From Erythroxylum novogranatense (Eukaryota > Streptophyta > Magnoliopsida > Malpighiales > Erythroxylaceae): 64,000 bases of DNA. Both the position numbers and the translations under genes were made by a program. Of the stretch, positions 12,843 to 24,199 are shown piece by piece. Location: the NCBI GenBank assembly GCA_029891385.1, contig CM057233.1, forward strand, positions 28,007,852 to 28,071,851, given 5' to 3'. The notes below the pieces were generated by a model, which worked only from the letters and a program-made list of their open reading frames with translations, did not search any database and was not told the origin of the DNA. Numbering within the stretch: position 1 is the first letter of the stretch; every line of letters starts with the position of its first letter.

Positions 12843-14608
12843 TTCTGCCTTGCCCTTTCTTTCCAGATTTAAAACTTAATTTCCATCCACTCTATCTTTT
12901 AGCACACAAATCAGAAAAATACCCACTATACCTCATTGGAAAGCTTATGAAAAGCTCTACAATTCTCTAGAATACCATAAAAATCAATTCCAACCCTAAG
13001 GGTGTCAAATAATTCATCAAACCTTCTGCCTTCACAATTTCCCTCAACACAGGGCAGTACATTTGCAATTTCATAACTCACTGATTCCTCAGTAATAAAT
13101 TACCACAAAAATATGGTCAATAAGTTCACAATGTCCTCTACAACTTTCATGAACAACCCAAAATCAAATTCTATTTCTAAACCAGTCAATTAATTCATTT
13201 AATGTCACTGTCCCTGAAATCCTTCAATTTGGGCAGTAACCTTACAAGAGGCATAACTTCCAGTATATAAGTCAATAAAATCAGAACTTTATATCCTTGT
13301 AAAGATAACATCATAAACTTCATTTTTCATGAAGCACTCAACACCCAATTCGATCTCTAACAATTTAAAAATTGTTATGGAAGTTTCTGTTATGATCAGC
13401 CACTCATAACCTAATGTAGGGTTCACTTTTGAAAAATCATAACTCCCAATTCTGACGTCTAAAAATTACAAACCATAAGTCATTTTCAAGGTAATCTTTT
13501 CCTCTACAACTTTTCAGAAGCTCACTCACACCAATTCAGTCCACATAAAATGTTAAAATTGCCTCCAATCAGTAAACTCACAAAATCACACTTAAGCTAG
13601 GTTTCATCCAAAATGCTCAAAACCAATCATTAGTAATCAATTCATATCTCCCAATACAAAATTCCAAAAATAGCAAGATCAGTAGAAATAGAAAGATAAT
13701 TCAATATACTACAACTTCCATGAAGATCATTTTCCCTAATTCCATCTCAATTAATTCATAAAAATCAACAAAACTCAGATGTCATGGTTGCGGTTACTGT
13801 TCACAGGCAATGGAACAGTAACTTTCCATGCAAAATTTCACCCTTCTATCATTGAAATTCAACAACACCTATTTCACACTAAATTAAAGCCAACATCCCA
13901 AAGTTTCATTGGCCACTAACCTTACCTCATTTGCATTTCTACACAATAAATTATGAACAAAACAGTAACATCAATTAAAATTCCAATTTTCCAGATTCAA
14001 TGTTAACCTTAGTTCAACCACTTCCAATGCCTTTTTCACATCACTAGACATCAAAATAAATACAAATTAAATATCACTACAATCATACATATGTTAGGGT
14101 TAATACTGAAAAATTGGCAGCCTTAAATTCCTCAATTCAAAGACTCAAATAATTATCCCTATTCAATTCAAAATCAAACCATATCATTAACTTCAATGCA
14201 TCTTCATCTAGCCTCATCCCCTTTTCTTCAAATCATAATAATCATCACTTTAATGTCTACATGAACCTAATACATGCTTTAAATCCTTTTATTAACTACC
14301 CCATACTATCATGGCATTTAATTCCATATGCAACATCTCATTTAAAACTCAAACCTTAAATGAAAACTTACCTAATACAAAACCTCCTTCAAGCTTCAAC
14401 TTCTCTCTTTAATTCTCTTCAACCATCACAACTTCCTAATTCCTCCTCATACACGACATCATCATGGAGGTAAGATAATAAGTTAATAACAAGTAAGAGA
14501 GCTCTTGAATTTGTGGAGGAAGGTGAAGAAAGAAGCAAAATTGTCGATGGTGAGAAAGCCAATTGGAGAGAGCCTCGGATGAGTGTTTTCCAACAAGAAA
14601 ACTCACTC

Positions 14609-14618
14609 CTTTTTATGT
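14609..14618 (-). promoter_or_regulatory. Candidate TATA box of the 5' LTR
   Basis: On the minus strand the sequence reads CATAAAAAGGAGTGAG, followed by a CT-rich leader running toward 14400. A TATA-like element followed by a pyrimidine-rich stretch is the usual plant LTR promoter layout. The same sequence occurs in the left LTR near 6928-6937. The start site is inferred, not shown. Confidence 0.4.
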
Positions 14619-15303
14619 AATTCATTAGGCAAACCGATAGGATCAAATGGGAGCATTTAATGAGGGATAAGTGGCCAAATGTCATTAGTCAAAGGTGTAA
14701 AGAAAAGTCCAACTAATGATTCTTTAATCCAGTCCAAAATTTTACTCCATTTCACTCCAATGGCCCTACTTTCAGTCCCAAAATAAAATACCCAATAGTA
14801 CAGTACCAGTGGGTAGCGATTTTTGCTACCGAGAATCGACCGGTTCGCCAATTGGCGCTTTATCCGATCTGAGGATTTCTCCGAATTATTTTTCTGAGAA
14901 TTAATGAAATTTCCTAAAATTATAAAGCAGTGTGATGCACTCAAATGATTTTCAATCACGACAATCACCTTTTCTACCCCAAAACATGTTTAGGCTAGTT
15001 ATGAAGCGATTTTGCGGTCAGGAATTTTCTCGGAAAATTCCAGAAAAATTCTAAAATCCCTTAAAATGTAAAACCATTTATGGTGCAGTCGATCAATTTT
15101 CCAAACTCAATTATCCCATTAATTCTAATAAAATTGCTTTAGGCCCAATTACAGGAATGTCATGAATGCATTCTTGTAATTCCATGTACCACGATTGATC
15201 GTGTATCAATCACATTATCATGAACAGTTCTAAATATTCCTATTAGTCCCATCCTATGCCAAGTTTACTATTTTACCCTTCCAGGAGGGGGTGGGATGTT
15301 ACA

Positions 15304-15308
15304 TACAC
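15304..15308. repeat. Target-site duplication TACAC, right copy
   Basis: Matches 3514-3518 exactly and closes the LARD-like insertion. Confidence 0.9.
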
Positions 15309-17182
15309 ACTTAAAATGAATTAGGTACCAAATATATAATAAAAGTATCAAATATCAAGCAAGGGTTTTAGTTAGTGTGCCTGAGTTTGTAACTGGATTA
15401 AAATGTGTTATTTACATAATTTTGAAAAAGGAAATTTTTCTAAATCATAATAAACAAGGGTTTTAGTTAGTGTGCCTAAGTTTGTAATTAGATTAGAATG
15501 TGTTATTTATATAATTTTGAAAATGATTTTTCCAAATCATAACAAGTAAGAAGAATAATTTAGTGAAATTTTTTCAATTAAATTTTGTTAAAGGAGTCAA
15601 GATAATTGGAAATAGTTCCCAATTGGATTTGAAAATTATTTTATATCCAAATAAATTTATATTTGGAATAGGAATTCAATTTATTTAGGAATCAATAGAT
15701 TTAATCTAATTTAATTTTTGTAAAGAGTTGGAAATATCAATTTAGATTATAAAGATTAATAACTAGAATTAGCTTGATATTTTATGCATATAATTTGATT
15801 ATAAGTGTATAAATTGTATACTTTGTTTATATGTTTAATATATATTGGATGCAATTTAAATTGTATGTTTTATATGTGTGATATTTAAAATGCAATTTTA
15901 TGTTTGATGAGATGAACAAAATAATCCTTAGTTAAAATATTAGGTATACCTTAAGAACGTAATTATTGTCATCCATTGTTATAAGAATAACCAAAGTTCT
16001 GTTTATTGTAGGCTTGTGAAGGAAACTCAAAGCCTCTTTAACTCAAATATGTTTAGTCTTATAATACTGGGTTTTACTTAACTAAATTTATGTGATTTGG
16101 ATGAGCAAACTTATGATCATGTGAATTTAAAGATAAGGTTAGGAATAACATATAAGATATGTTTTGGAAAAAGTTGTCACCTAATGGATCTAGAAATCAT
16201 ATAAAATGTGATTGATAAAGTTGTTATCTACCTAATTTAGAATTAATTAGTTTATTGAGCAAACTTAACATCAATTATACTTGAATCAAATCCTTGCCTA
16301 CTAGAAAGATTAGAGTAATTTGTTCGAATAGTAGTGAGGGCTATTATTTTGAATAAAATAGTAGAACTAGCCAAATACATGATCAAAGTCCTAATCTCAT
16401 TTGTTATTCATGGCATAAATTAATTAATTACTTACTTACTTACATTTATTTTGTTCTAGTGGAATTTAAATTGTTTAGTATAGTTAATACTAAATTAGTT
16501 AACCAAATTTCTTAGACATATGTTATGTTTGAAAAGAGTTCTCAAAGTTATAAAAGAAAAATTGTATGCCTATTATGCAATTTTGTTATAATCCCTGTTA
16601 AGGATTCGATAACAAAGTTTTAGAGATATGTGAAAAGCATATAAATGACAAAATGTAATGACATTTTGAGTTGAATTACATCTCATAAACCTTAATGACA
16701 CATAAGATTTATGTCAACATTATGATAGCCAGATGTAAGAGGTTGCATAGAGTAAAGTTGAAAGGTATAGTACCTTGTTGGAATTGTTCCTCTTAATTTA
16801 GCCTATTAAAAGCATAATTGTGTACTACAATTAAAGGCTTAGCTATAGTGTGACAATACTTGTCTTAAGAAGAAAAATGATTGCATGACTTTTCGTGCCT
16901 ATACGAGATATGATATAGATCATAAGTATTTCTAGTCTATGCTTATTAGTATTTGATAATGAAATTTATATTCAGCTTTAATATAATGTTCAAAGCAAGA
17001 TAAGAGTTAGATTGTTATGTAAAAGTAGTTGATCCTATTTTATACAAATAGTTTGTATGTGATTGTTATGTAAAAGTAGTTGATCCTATTTTATACAAAT
17101 AGTTTATATGTGTTGGATCAAATGAGATTTATACTTAACATAAGTGGGAAGAATAAAAAAGTTTGTCCATCGAGACTATCCT
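15309..17182. other. AT-rich DNA between two LTR insertions, no gene
   Basis: No credible coding frame or RNA gene. It contains two local duplications: about 95 bp at 15361-15545 (units share GGGTTTTAGTTAGTGTGCCT) and a 51-bp repeat at 17011-17112 (TTGTTATGTAAAAGTAGTTG twice). It reappears at 42782-44644. Confidence 0.6.
17011..17112. repeat. 51-bp tandem duplication
   Basis: The two units begin ATTGTTATGTAAAAGTAGTT at 17011 and 17062 and are almost identical. The pair is preserved in the second copy near 44474-44570. Confidence 0.85.
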
Positions 17183-18138
17183 TGTAACACCCCACACCCG
17201 TAAGACCCGAACCCGATATCGTTGGTGATATCCGAGTCCGTGTCCCACGAGAGTGGCGTACTACATCGATCGATTTAAAATTCGATATACATTTTTTTCT
17301 TTGGAGCCATCAACTCCACGTTCACACGCAGAAACACAAGTAAGTAAATAAAATCCGTGTTCAATATAAACCCGTTTCAGTTATTACAGTCATCCAGTAA
17401 TAATTACAATAAGTCAATGCAGTAAACATTAATACCACAATGGCTCAGTAAAAATATAAAGCCTTGTTATACAGTGATTGCGGAATACAATTTACTAAAA
17501 CACTAATGCAGACACGAACTGATCCCAACCTCTAACCTTTTACTCGTCTACAGTAGATATACTCCCGTGTCAACCGGGGTATTCTTCAGGACCTGAAAAA
17601 TAGATGCAAATTTTGGGATAAACTTCCCATATCTCTAATGAATCTCTCCCAGTTCTCAACATCTGCATTTTTCTGTCACCATAATATTGTCAATTTAATA
17701 ATCCAGTCCAAAATTTTACTCCATTCAACTCCAATGACCCTACTTTCAGTCCCAAAATAATATACCCCATATTACTGTGCCATTGGGTAGCGATTTTTGC
17801 TACCGAGAAACTACCGGGTTCGCAAAATTGGCGATTTTGCGGTCCGGGAATTGTCTCCGGAAAAATCCAGAAAAATTCTTAAAAATCCCTAAAAATCGAA
17901 AACGCTAAACAGCGCACTCAGAATAATTTTTCAAATCCCATAACCACGTTAATCACAATAAAATACCGTTAGGCCCAATTACCGGGAATGTCATGAATGC
18001 ATTTACTGTAATTCCATGTACACGATTGATACTGTGTATCAATCCTATTATGCATGAACAATTCTAAATATTTTCTATTAGTCCCATCCTATGCCAATTT
18101 TACTATTTTACCCTTCCAGGAGGGGGTGGGATGTTACA
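17183..18138 (-). mobile_element. Mosaic mini-LTR element with its own target-site duplication
   Basis: The 956-bp element starts TGTAACACCCCACACCCG and ends GGGATGTTACA like the large LTRs, and is flanked by ATCCT (17178-17182 and 18139-18143). Its body has three parts. About 435 bp match the LTR start (equivalent to 3519-3953). About 80 bp (17618-17700) match the LARD internal domain at 10797-10876. The remainder matches the LTR end, with a further internal deletion of roughly 145 bp near 17835. The second internal join has TTAAT microhomology. It could be a solo LTR of a subfamily with chimeric short LTRs, or a template-switched product that integrated directly. Confidence 0.8.
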
Positions 18139-18143
18139 ATCCT

Positions 18144-19642
18144 TTTATGTCATATTGGTTAAATCAACATAAAGACAATCATAAAGTTTTATACAAGGAT
18201 ATATGTATCCTTTTGATTATGAATTGTATGAAACTTGTGAAAATTTTCAAGTTGAATAATAACCAAATCAACCTTTAGTGGAAGGATAATGATGGTATTG
18301 AATAGTTAAATCAATGCATATGATGTATTAGATGGAATAATAATTTATAAAAGAATAATACTTATATTCATTATATTAATAATGACTTTATGTGATATAG
18401 TTATATGTATTAAATGAAATGTTGATTTAAAATTTGAGAACAAATTATTTAAATCTAAATAGAAATTAAAATTAAGAATATTGAAGCACTTTGATGAGAT
18501 TGTTATGGTGAGTTTTAAATTTTCAGTTATATATAGGAATGGGATTCTCTAGTGAATACCCTAACAACAAAATTCTATAAAAGTATGGATTTATGCAAGG
18601 AGAAAAATACAATATGAGATATTGTACAATGCAATAGTATTTTCTTATAGTTATCCCTAATACAATGAATTACCTTTAATAGTTTCAACCGAATCAATTA
18701 GCAAAATTTCCTATCACATATGAAATGCTAAGTCTTTAAAATAGTTAAAGTTAATGATTTAAGGATGTGATGATTGGTTGAAACATACATTATCGATTAA
18801 GTTTCGAACTAAATTGAATAATAAAAAGTTATGAGATATCTAAAAGATTATATATAATTTTACAGATTTGTTGAACGAATTTTTTGTTTCAATGTATACT
18901 TAGTGGGAGTAAGATAAAATTTGAAAATTCTAATCTCCTGACAATACATCCAACTGGAGCAACTTCCTTTATTAATATATTTAATGCATAGTTAAAAGGC
19001 TACGAGACATTGGAAGATTCACTTTCATAATTAATTCAAAGAATTTGTTTTGGAGATGATTGTGAATTTATTATGTCCACAAGAAGGTTAGTGAGTGTCT
19101 AATTGTCCTCTTTAGTGGAAGTTTGCAGAGACATATAGCTCACAGATAATGATAATTCTAATTTTTAATTATTAAAAAACATAATTGTCCGAGAACAACT
19201 TTTATTAGCTATGAAAAGGTAACAACTTAATTATAGAAATTAGAGCTATAAAGAAATATTGAAAGTTTTTCACCTATTTTAAGTCTAAGTACATAGATAA
19301 TGTATTAAAGATGTTTAGTATTTGAGATATCATTCACTTATAAAGTATCAAAGATATCCATTACTAAGTATGAGTTTATATTTAAGTTCAAGAAGATAAG
19401 GATATTTACTTTAGAAGTAAATCTTAATTAAGGTTTATTTTTCTTAGAACAATATCATTTTAAGATCGGAAAGATTACAATGTAATAATAGTTGCTAATT
19501 AAGCCATAATATATTTTTCATTTAGTAAAAATGATTAATTAGATTAATAAGTTTTTAAACGAAGTTTCATTGTTCAAGATAGTAATGTAAATGCAAAGTC
19601 ATCTAAATATTTTTCCCTGTTCACAAGCAAGCCAAGAGATGG
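18144..19642. other. AT-rich DNA between the mini-LTR and the Helitron, no gene
   Basis: Very AT-rich with no convincing frame. A 74-codon frame at 18054-18278 begins inside the mini-LTR and is not gene-like. The sequence continues from 17182 if the mini-LTR is removed. It recurs at 45566-47067. Confidence 0.55.
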
Positions 19643-19664
19643 TCTTATTAAGTATATATACTAA

Positions 19665-19707
19665 GAGCGAATGGGATGGACGACCATGCAATCCATCCCA
19701 TTCGCTC
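19665..19707. repeat. Perfect 16-bp hairpin at the start of repeat unit 1
   Basis: The left arm GAGCGAATGGGATGGA (19665-19680) is perfectly complementary to 19692-19707 across an 11-nt loop. In later units the right arm is cut to CTATCCCATT, so only unit 1 keeps the complete hairpin. It lies about 20 bp from the candidate Helitron 5' end. Confidence 0.8.
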
Positions 19708-20238
19708 ATTTAATCTGACGGCTATATTGATCGGATCTGCCCGTCCATTTAATCCAATGATTTACATTTTACGCTTTTCATGTAATCGACGGCCTATATT
19801 TAGTCGATCTCCTTCTTCGTCCATTTATTTAATCGGATCGTTTATTGAATGTTGTTTCTTCGCGCGATATACACGCAATCTTGACACAATCTTCAATCTT
19901 GAGCGCAATCTTCGTTGTAATATTTTTTTTAGGCGACCTGCAGACGATCCCCAATGCGTGCCCTTGTCTTTGCTTATATGTGTTCATATCTCTTCATTCA
20001 TGTTGTGTCCTTTCTCTCTCTTTGTTTTCCTCTACGCCTTGCGTTCCTCGCTTTCTCCAATTTGTTGTTCGAAAAGAGTATCAGTGGTTTCCTCCGTTCG
20101 TGTTGTCGTGGCTGTTGTTGTCGAAAAGAGTATCGGTGGTTTCCTCTGTTCGTTGTCCTAGCTGTTGTTCTTTGTTGATTGGTGAACACCGATACTCTTT
20201 CGCAAGAACAATAAATGCGATGACTATTTATTATTTAT

Positions 20239-20370
20239 CACAGAGATAAGAGAAGATGAGAAGCTGCGTAAAGAAGATTTACAAGTTACGGTTTCCAGTT
20301 GGTCTTAGGTTTCGCTTCGTGTTACTTGTAAATCTTCTTAACGTTTTTCTTATCCTCTCTTATCTCTGTG
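20239..20370. repeat. Long imperfect inverted repeat inside unit 1
   Basis: Arms of about 47 nt begin CACAGAGATAAGAGA and end TCTCTTATCTCTGTG, with an inner perfect 16-bp stem (AAGAAGATTTACAAGT paired with ACTTGTAAATCTTCTT). The loop of about 37 nt contains TTCCAGTTGGTCTTAGG. Equivalent hairpins occur in units 2 and 3. A second inverted repeat built on AGAGTATCGGTG lies just upstream (about 20118-20203). Confidence 0.75.
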
Positions 20371-23300
20371 TCGGTTATCGTGGTTGTCATAGCTGTTGTT
20401 TCGGTCGTTCTTGTGAATTTGTTGTTCTTTGTCGAAAGAGTTGCTTCATGTTGCTTTTGTCCTTTGTTACTTGTAAATCTTCTTTTAGGAATTTTTTTTG
20501 TTTGTACGAGAGTTTCCGTATTTGGCTATTATTCTTTGTAGTGCGAGACTTGGATATGAGGATATTTATCGATATTGTAGCTTCATAAATTGCAAAGTCG
20601 CTACTTCACCAGCAGAAGGCGTAGTGCAGAAGCATAAGGTTTTTTTTTTGTTTGTACAGTAGTTTCAGTATTTGGCTATTTTTGCTGTAGTGCAGACTTG
20701 GATATGAGGATATTTATCGGATATTGTAGCTTCATAAATTGCAAAGTCGCTACTTCACCGGTGAAGCGTAGTCTGAAGCATAAGGTTGTTTAAGGTTTTC
20801 ACCAACCGCAAGTCGGAGGTTTTGGTGTGTCTGAGATGTTTTTCGAGGCTACAACAGACTTGGATATGAGGAGATTTTCATGTTGCCATCTGTAATACGA
20901 TGGCTCGAATAAAGAATCGTAGTCGAGACTTCGAAAAGAGTGCCCCAAACGAAGGCGTAGTCCAGACTTGGCGGTGAGGAGATTTATCATAAATTGCAAA
21001 GCTGTTACTTCACCACCATCATCCTCTTTCCTTGTACATATATTTTTCTCATGTCAGAAACGAACTCCTCTGTGAAAACAGAAGTTTTACGATTATCACC
21101 AGGAATCATCGCTTTAATCGAAAATGGATGCGTTCAACAAAGAAGTCAGAGTGCGAGACTTGGATATGAAGCGATTCATCGTCAGTCTTTGTCCATATAA
21201 CTACGAAGGCTGCAGCTTTGAAAAGTTTTATTACGTATATATATTAAGAGCGAATGGGATGGACGAGCATGCAATCTATCCCATTAAGTTTTATGTCACG
21301 CAATCTTCTGACACAATCTTCAATCTTCAGACGCAATCTTCTGTTGTAATATTTTGTGAGGCGACCGCGCAGACGACCGCCCAATGCGTGCCCTTGTCAC
21401 TGCTTATATGTGTTCATATCTCTTCATTCATGTTGTGTCCTTTCTCTCTCTTTGTTTTTCCTCTACGCCCTTGCGTTCCTCTGCTTTCTCCAGCTGTTGT
21501 TGTCGAAAGAGTATCAGTGGTTTCCTCCGTTCGTGTTGTCGTAGCTGCTTGTTGTCGAAAGAGTATCGGTGGTTTCCTCTGTTCTGTTGTCCTAGCTGTT
21601 GTTCTTTGTTGATTGGTGAACAACGATACTCTTTCGCGAGAACAATAATTTGCGATGACCACGACATCGTATCACGAGATAAGAGAAGATGAGCTGCGTA
21701 AAGAAGATTTACAAATTACGGTTTCCAGTTGGTCTTAGGTTTCGCTTCGTGTTACTTGTAAATCTTCTTAACGTTTTTCTTATCCTCTCTTATCTCTGTG
21801 TCGGTTATCGTGGTTGTCATAGCTGTTGTTTCGGTCGTTCTTGTGGAATTTGTTGTTCTTTGTCGAAAGAGTTGCTTCATGTTGCTTTTGTCCTTTGTTA
21901 CTTGTAAATCTTCTTTTAGGAATTTTTTTTGTTTGTACAGTAGTTTAGTATTTGGCTATTATTCTGTGAAAGTGAGACTTGGATATGAGGATATTTATCG
22001 ATATTGTAGCTTCATAAATTGCAAAGTCGCTACTTCACCCAAGAATGCGTAGTCTTGAAGCATAAGGTTTTTTTTTGTTTGTACAGTAGTTTCGTTATTT
22101 GGCTATTTTTGCTGTAGTGGAGACTTGGATATGAGGATATTTATCAGATATTGTAGCTTCATAAATTGCAAAAGTCTGCTACTTCACCGGTGAAGGCGTA
22201 GTCTTGAAGCATAAGGTTGTTTAAGGTTTTCACCAACTGCAAGTCGGAGGTTTTGGTGTGTACAGATGTTTTCGAGGCTACAAGGACTTGGATATGAGGA
22301 GATTTTCATGTTGCCATCTGTAACACAGATGGCTCGAATAAAGAATGCGTAGTCGAGACTTCTGGAAAAGAGTGCCCCCAAACGCAGAAGGCGTAGTCCA
22401 GACTTGGCGGTGAGGAGATTTATCATAAATTGCAAAGCTATTACTTCACCACCATCATCCTCTTTCCTTGTACATATATTTTTCTCATGTCAGAAACGAA
22501 CTCCTGTGAAAAGAAGTTTTACGATTATCACCAGAATCATCGCTTTAATCGAAAATGGATCGTTCAACAAAGAAGTCATAGTGCGACTTGGATATGGAGC
22601 GATTCATCGTCGATCTTTGTCCATATAACTTCTGAAAGGCGCAGCTTTGAAAAGTTTTATTACGTATATATATTAAGAGCGAATGGGATGGACGAGCATG
22701 CAATCTATCCCATTAAGTTTTATGTCACGCAATCTTCTGACACAATCTTCAATCTTCAGACGCAATCTTCTGTTGTAATATTTTGTGAGGCGACCGCATG
22801 ACGACGCCAATCGTGCCCTTGTCCTTTGCTTATATGTGTTCATATCTCTTCATTCATGTTGTGTCCTTTCTCTCTCTTTGTTTTCCTCTCACGCCCTTGC
22901 GTTCCTCTCGCTTTCTCAATTTGTTGTTGTCGAAAGAGTATCGGTGGTTTCCTCCGTTCGTGTTGTCGTGGTGTTGTTGTCGAAAGAGTATCGATAGTTT
23001 CCTCTGTTCTGTTGTCCTAGCTGTTGTTCTTTGTTGATTGGTGAACAACGATACTCTTTTCGCGGGAACAATAACTGCGATGATACGACAATCGTCCGTA
23101 GATAAGAGAAGATGAGAAGCTGCGTAAGAAGATTTACAAGTTACGGTTTCCAGTTGGTCTTAGGTTTCGCCGTGTTACTTGTAAATCTTCTTAGCGTTTT
23201 CTTATCCTCTCTTATCTCGTGTCGATTATCGTGGTTGTCATAAATTATTGTTTCGGTCGTTCTTGTGGACTGTTGTTGCTGTCGAAAGAGTTGCTTCATG

Positions 23301-24199
23301 TTGCTTTTTGTCCTTTGTTACTTGTAAATCTTCTTTTAGGAATTTTTTTTTTGTTTGTACAGTAGTTTCCGTATTTGGCTATTGTTGCTGTAGTGCAGAC
23401 TTGGATATGAGGATATTTATTAGATATTGTAGCTTCATAAATTGCAAAAGTCGCTACTTCACCGAGAAGGCGTAGTCTGAAGCATAAGGTTTTTTGTTTG
23501 TCTGATGGTTTAGTATTTGGCTATTTTTCTGTAGTGCAGACTTGGATATGAGGATATTTATCAGATATTGTAGCTTCATAAATTGCAAAGCTGCTACTTC
23601 ACCAGCAGAAGGCGTAGTGCAGAAGCATAAAGTTGTTTAAGGTTTTTCACCAACTGCAAGTCGGAGGTTTTGGTGTGTACAGATGTTTTTCGAGGGCTAC
23701 AACAGACTTGGATATGAGGAGATTTTCATGTTGCCATCGTAACACGGATGGCTCGAATAAGAATCGTGGTCGAGACTTACGAAAAGAGTGCCCCCAAGCA
23801 GAAGGCGTAGTCGGACTTAGCGGTGAGGAGATTTATCATAAATTGCAAAACTGTTACTTCACCACCATCATCCTCTTTCCTTGTACATATATTTTTCTCA
23901 TGTCAGAAACGAACTCCTCTGTGAAAGCGAAGTTTTACGATTATCACCGAGAATCATCGCTTTAATCTGAAAATGGATCGTTCAACAAAGAAGGCAGTAG
24001 TCTGAGACTTGGATATGAGCAGATTCATCGTCGGTCTTTGTCCATATAACTCTGAAGGCTGCAGCTTTGAAAAGTTTTATTACATTATATATATTAGGCG
24101 AATGGGATGGGCGAGCATGCAATCTATCCCATTAAGTTTTATGTCTTAGTTTGATTGTTGCAACTTTTACGCTTTATGTCTTACTTGATGTGCTTTTCA

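Larger units (their letters stand above)
3519..15303 (-). mobile_element. Complete non-autonomous Ty3/Gypsy-type LTR retrotransposon (LARD-like)
   Basis: The element is about 11.8 kb: LTR 3519-7629, internal domain 7630-11201, LTR 11202-15303, flanked by TACAC. Orientation is minus. The tRNA-primed site borders the right LTR, the polypurine tract borders the left LTR, and the final codons of a pol gene run into the left LTR on the minus strand. LTRs of 4.1 kb with a roughly 3.6-kb internal region lacking minus-strand gag-pol frames match the LARD class of large retrotransposon derivatives. The pol remnant and the ends (TGTAACATCCC...GGGTGTTACA in sense) point to a Tekay-like chromovirus ancestor; this clade call is inference. 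In one 1.9-kb stretch I counted under ten substitutions between the LTRs, so insertion was recent. It must be mobilised in trans. Confidence 0.85.
11202..15303 (-). repeat. Right LTR (5' LTR in element sense)
   Basis: This 4102-bp LTR is collinear with 3519-7629 and would drive transcription toward lower coordinates. Its 3' portion from 13181 onward is the part found again at 40689-42776. That copy shares this LTR's diagnostic variants (AATTTAAAAATTG, CTACAACTTTTC, ACAAAATTCC, CTTCCATGAAG), not those of the left LTR. Confidence 0.9.
19643..24145 (+). repeat. Array of three 1.4-1.6-kb tandem repeats
   Basis: The marker GCGAATGGGATGG occurs at 19667, 21251, 22680 and 24098, giving units of about 1584, 1429 and 1420 bp and a truncated fourth start. 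Each unit runs from the marker through a CT-rich stretch (TTTCTCTCTCTTTG), two inverted repeats, then 150-bp subrepeats sharing GACTTGGATATGAGG. Unit 1 carries about 155 extra bases after its hairpin. The many 60-160-codon frames here are CT-rich repeat translations that recur from unit to unit and are not genes. Confidence 0.85.

Noticed and set aside
18054..18278. 74-codon plus-strand frame repeated in part at 45515-45700
   Set aside because: It begins inside the mini-LTR and runs into AT-rich DNA. The second copy is only the collinear duplicate.
19676..23965. Many overlapping frames of up to 162 codons in the tandem array, and their counterparts at 47249-50504
   Set aside because: The same peptides recur on both strands in every unit with shifted frames, rich in S, L, V and C. 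They are translations of a CT-rich repeat, not genes.
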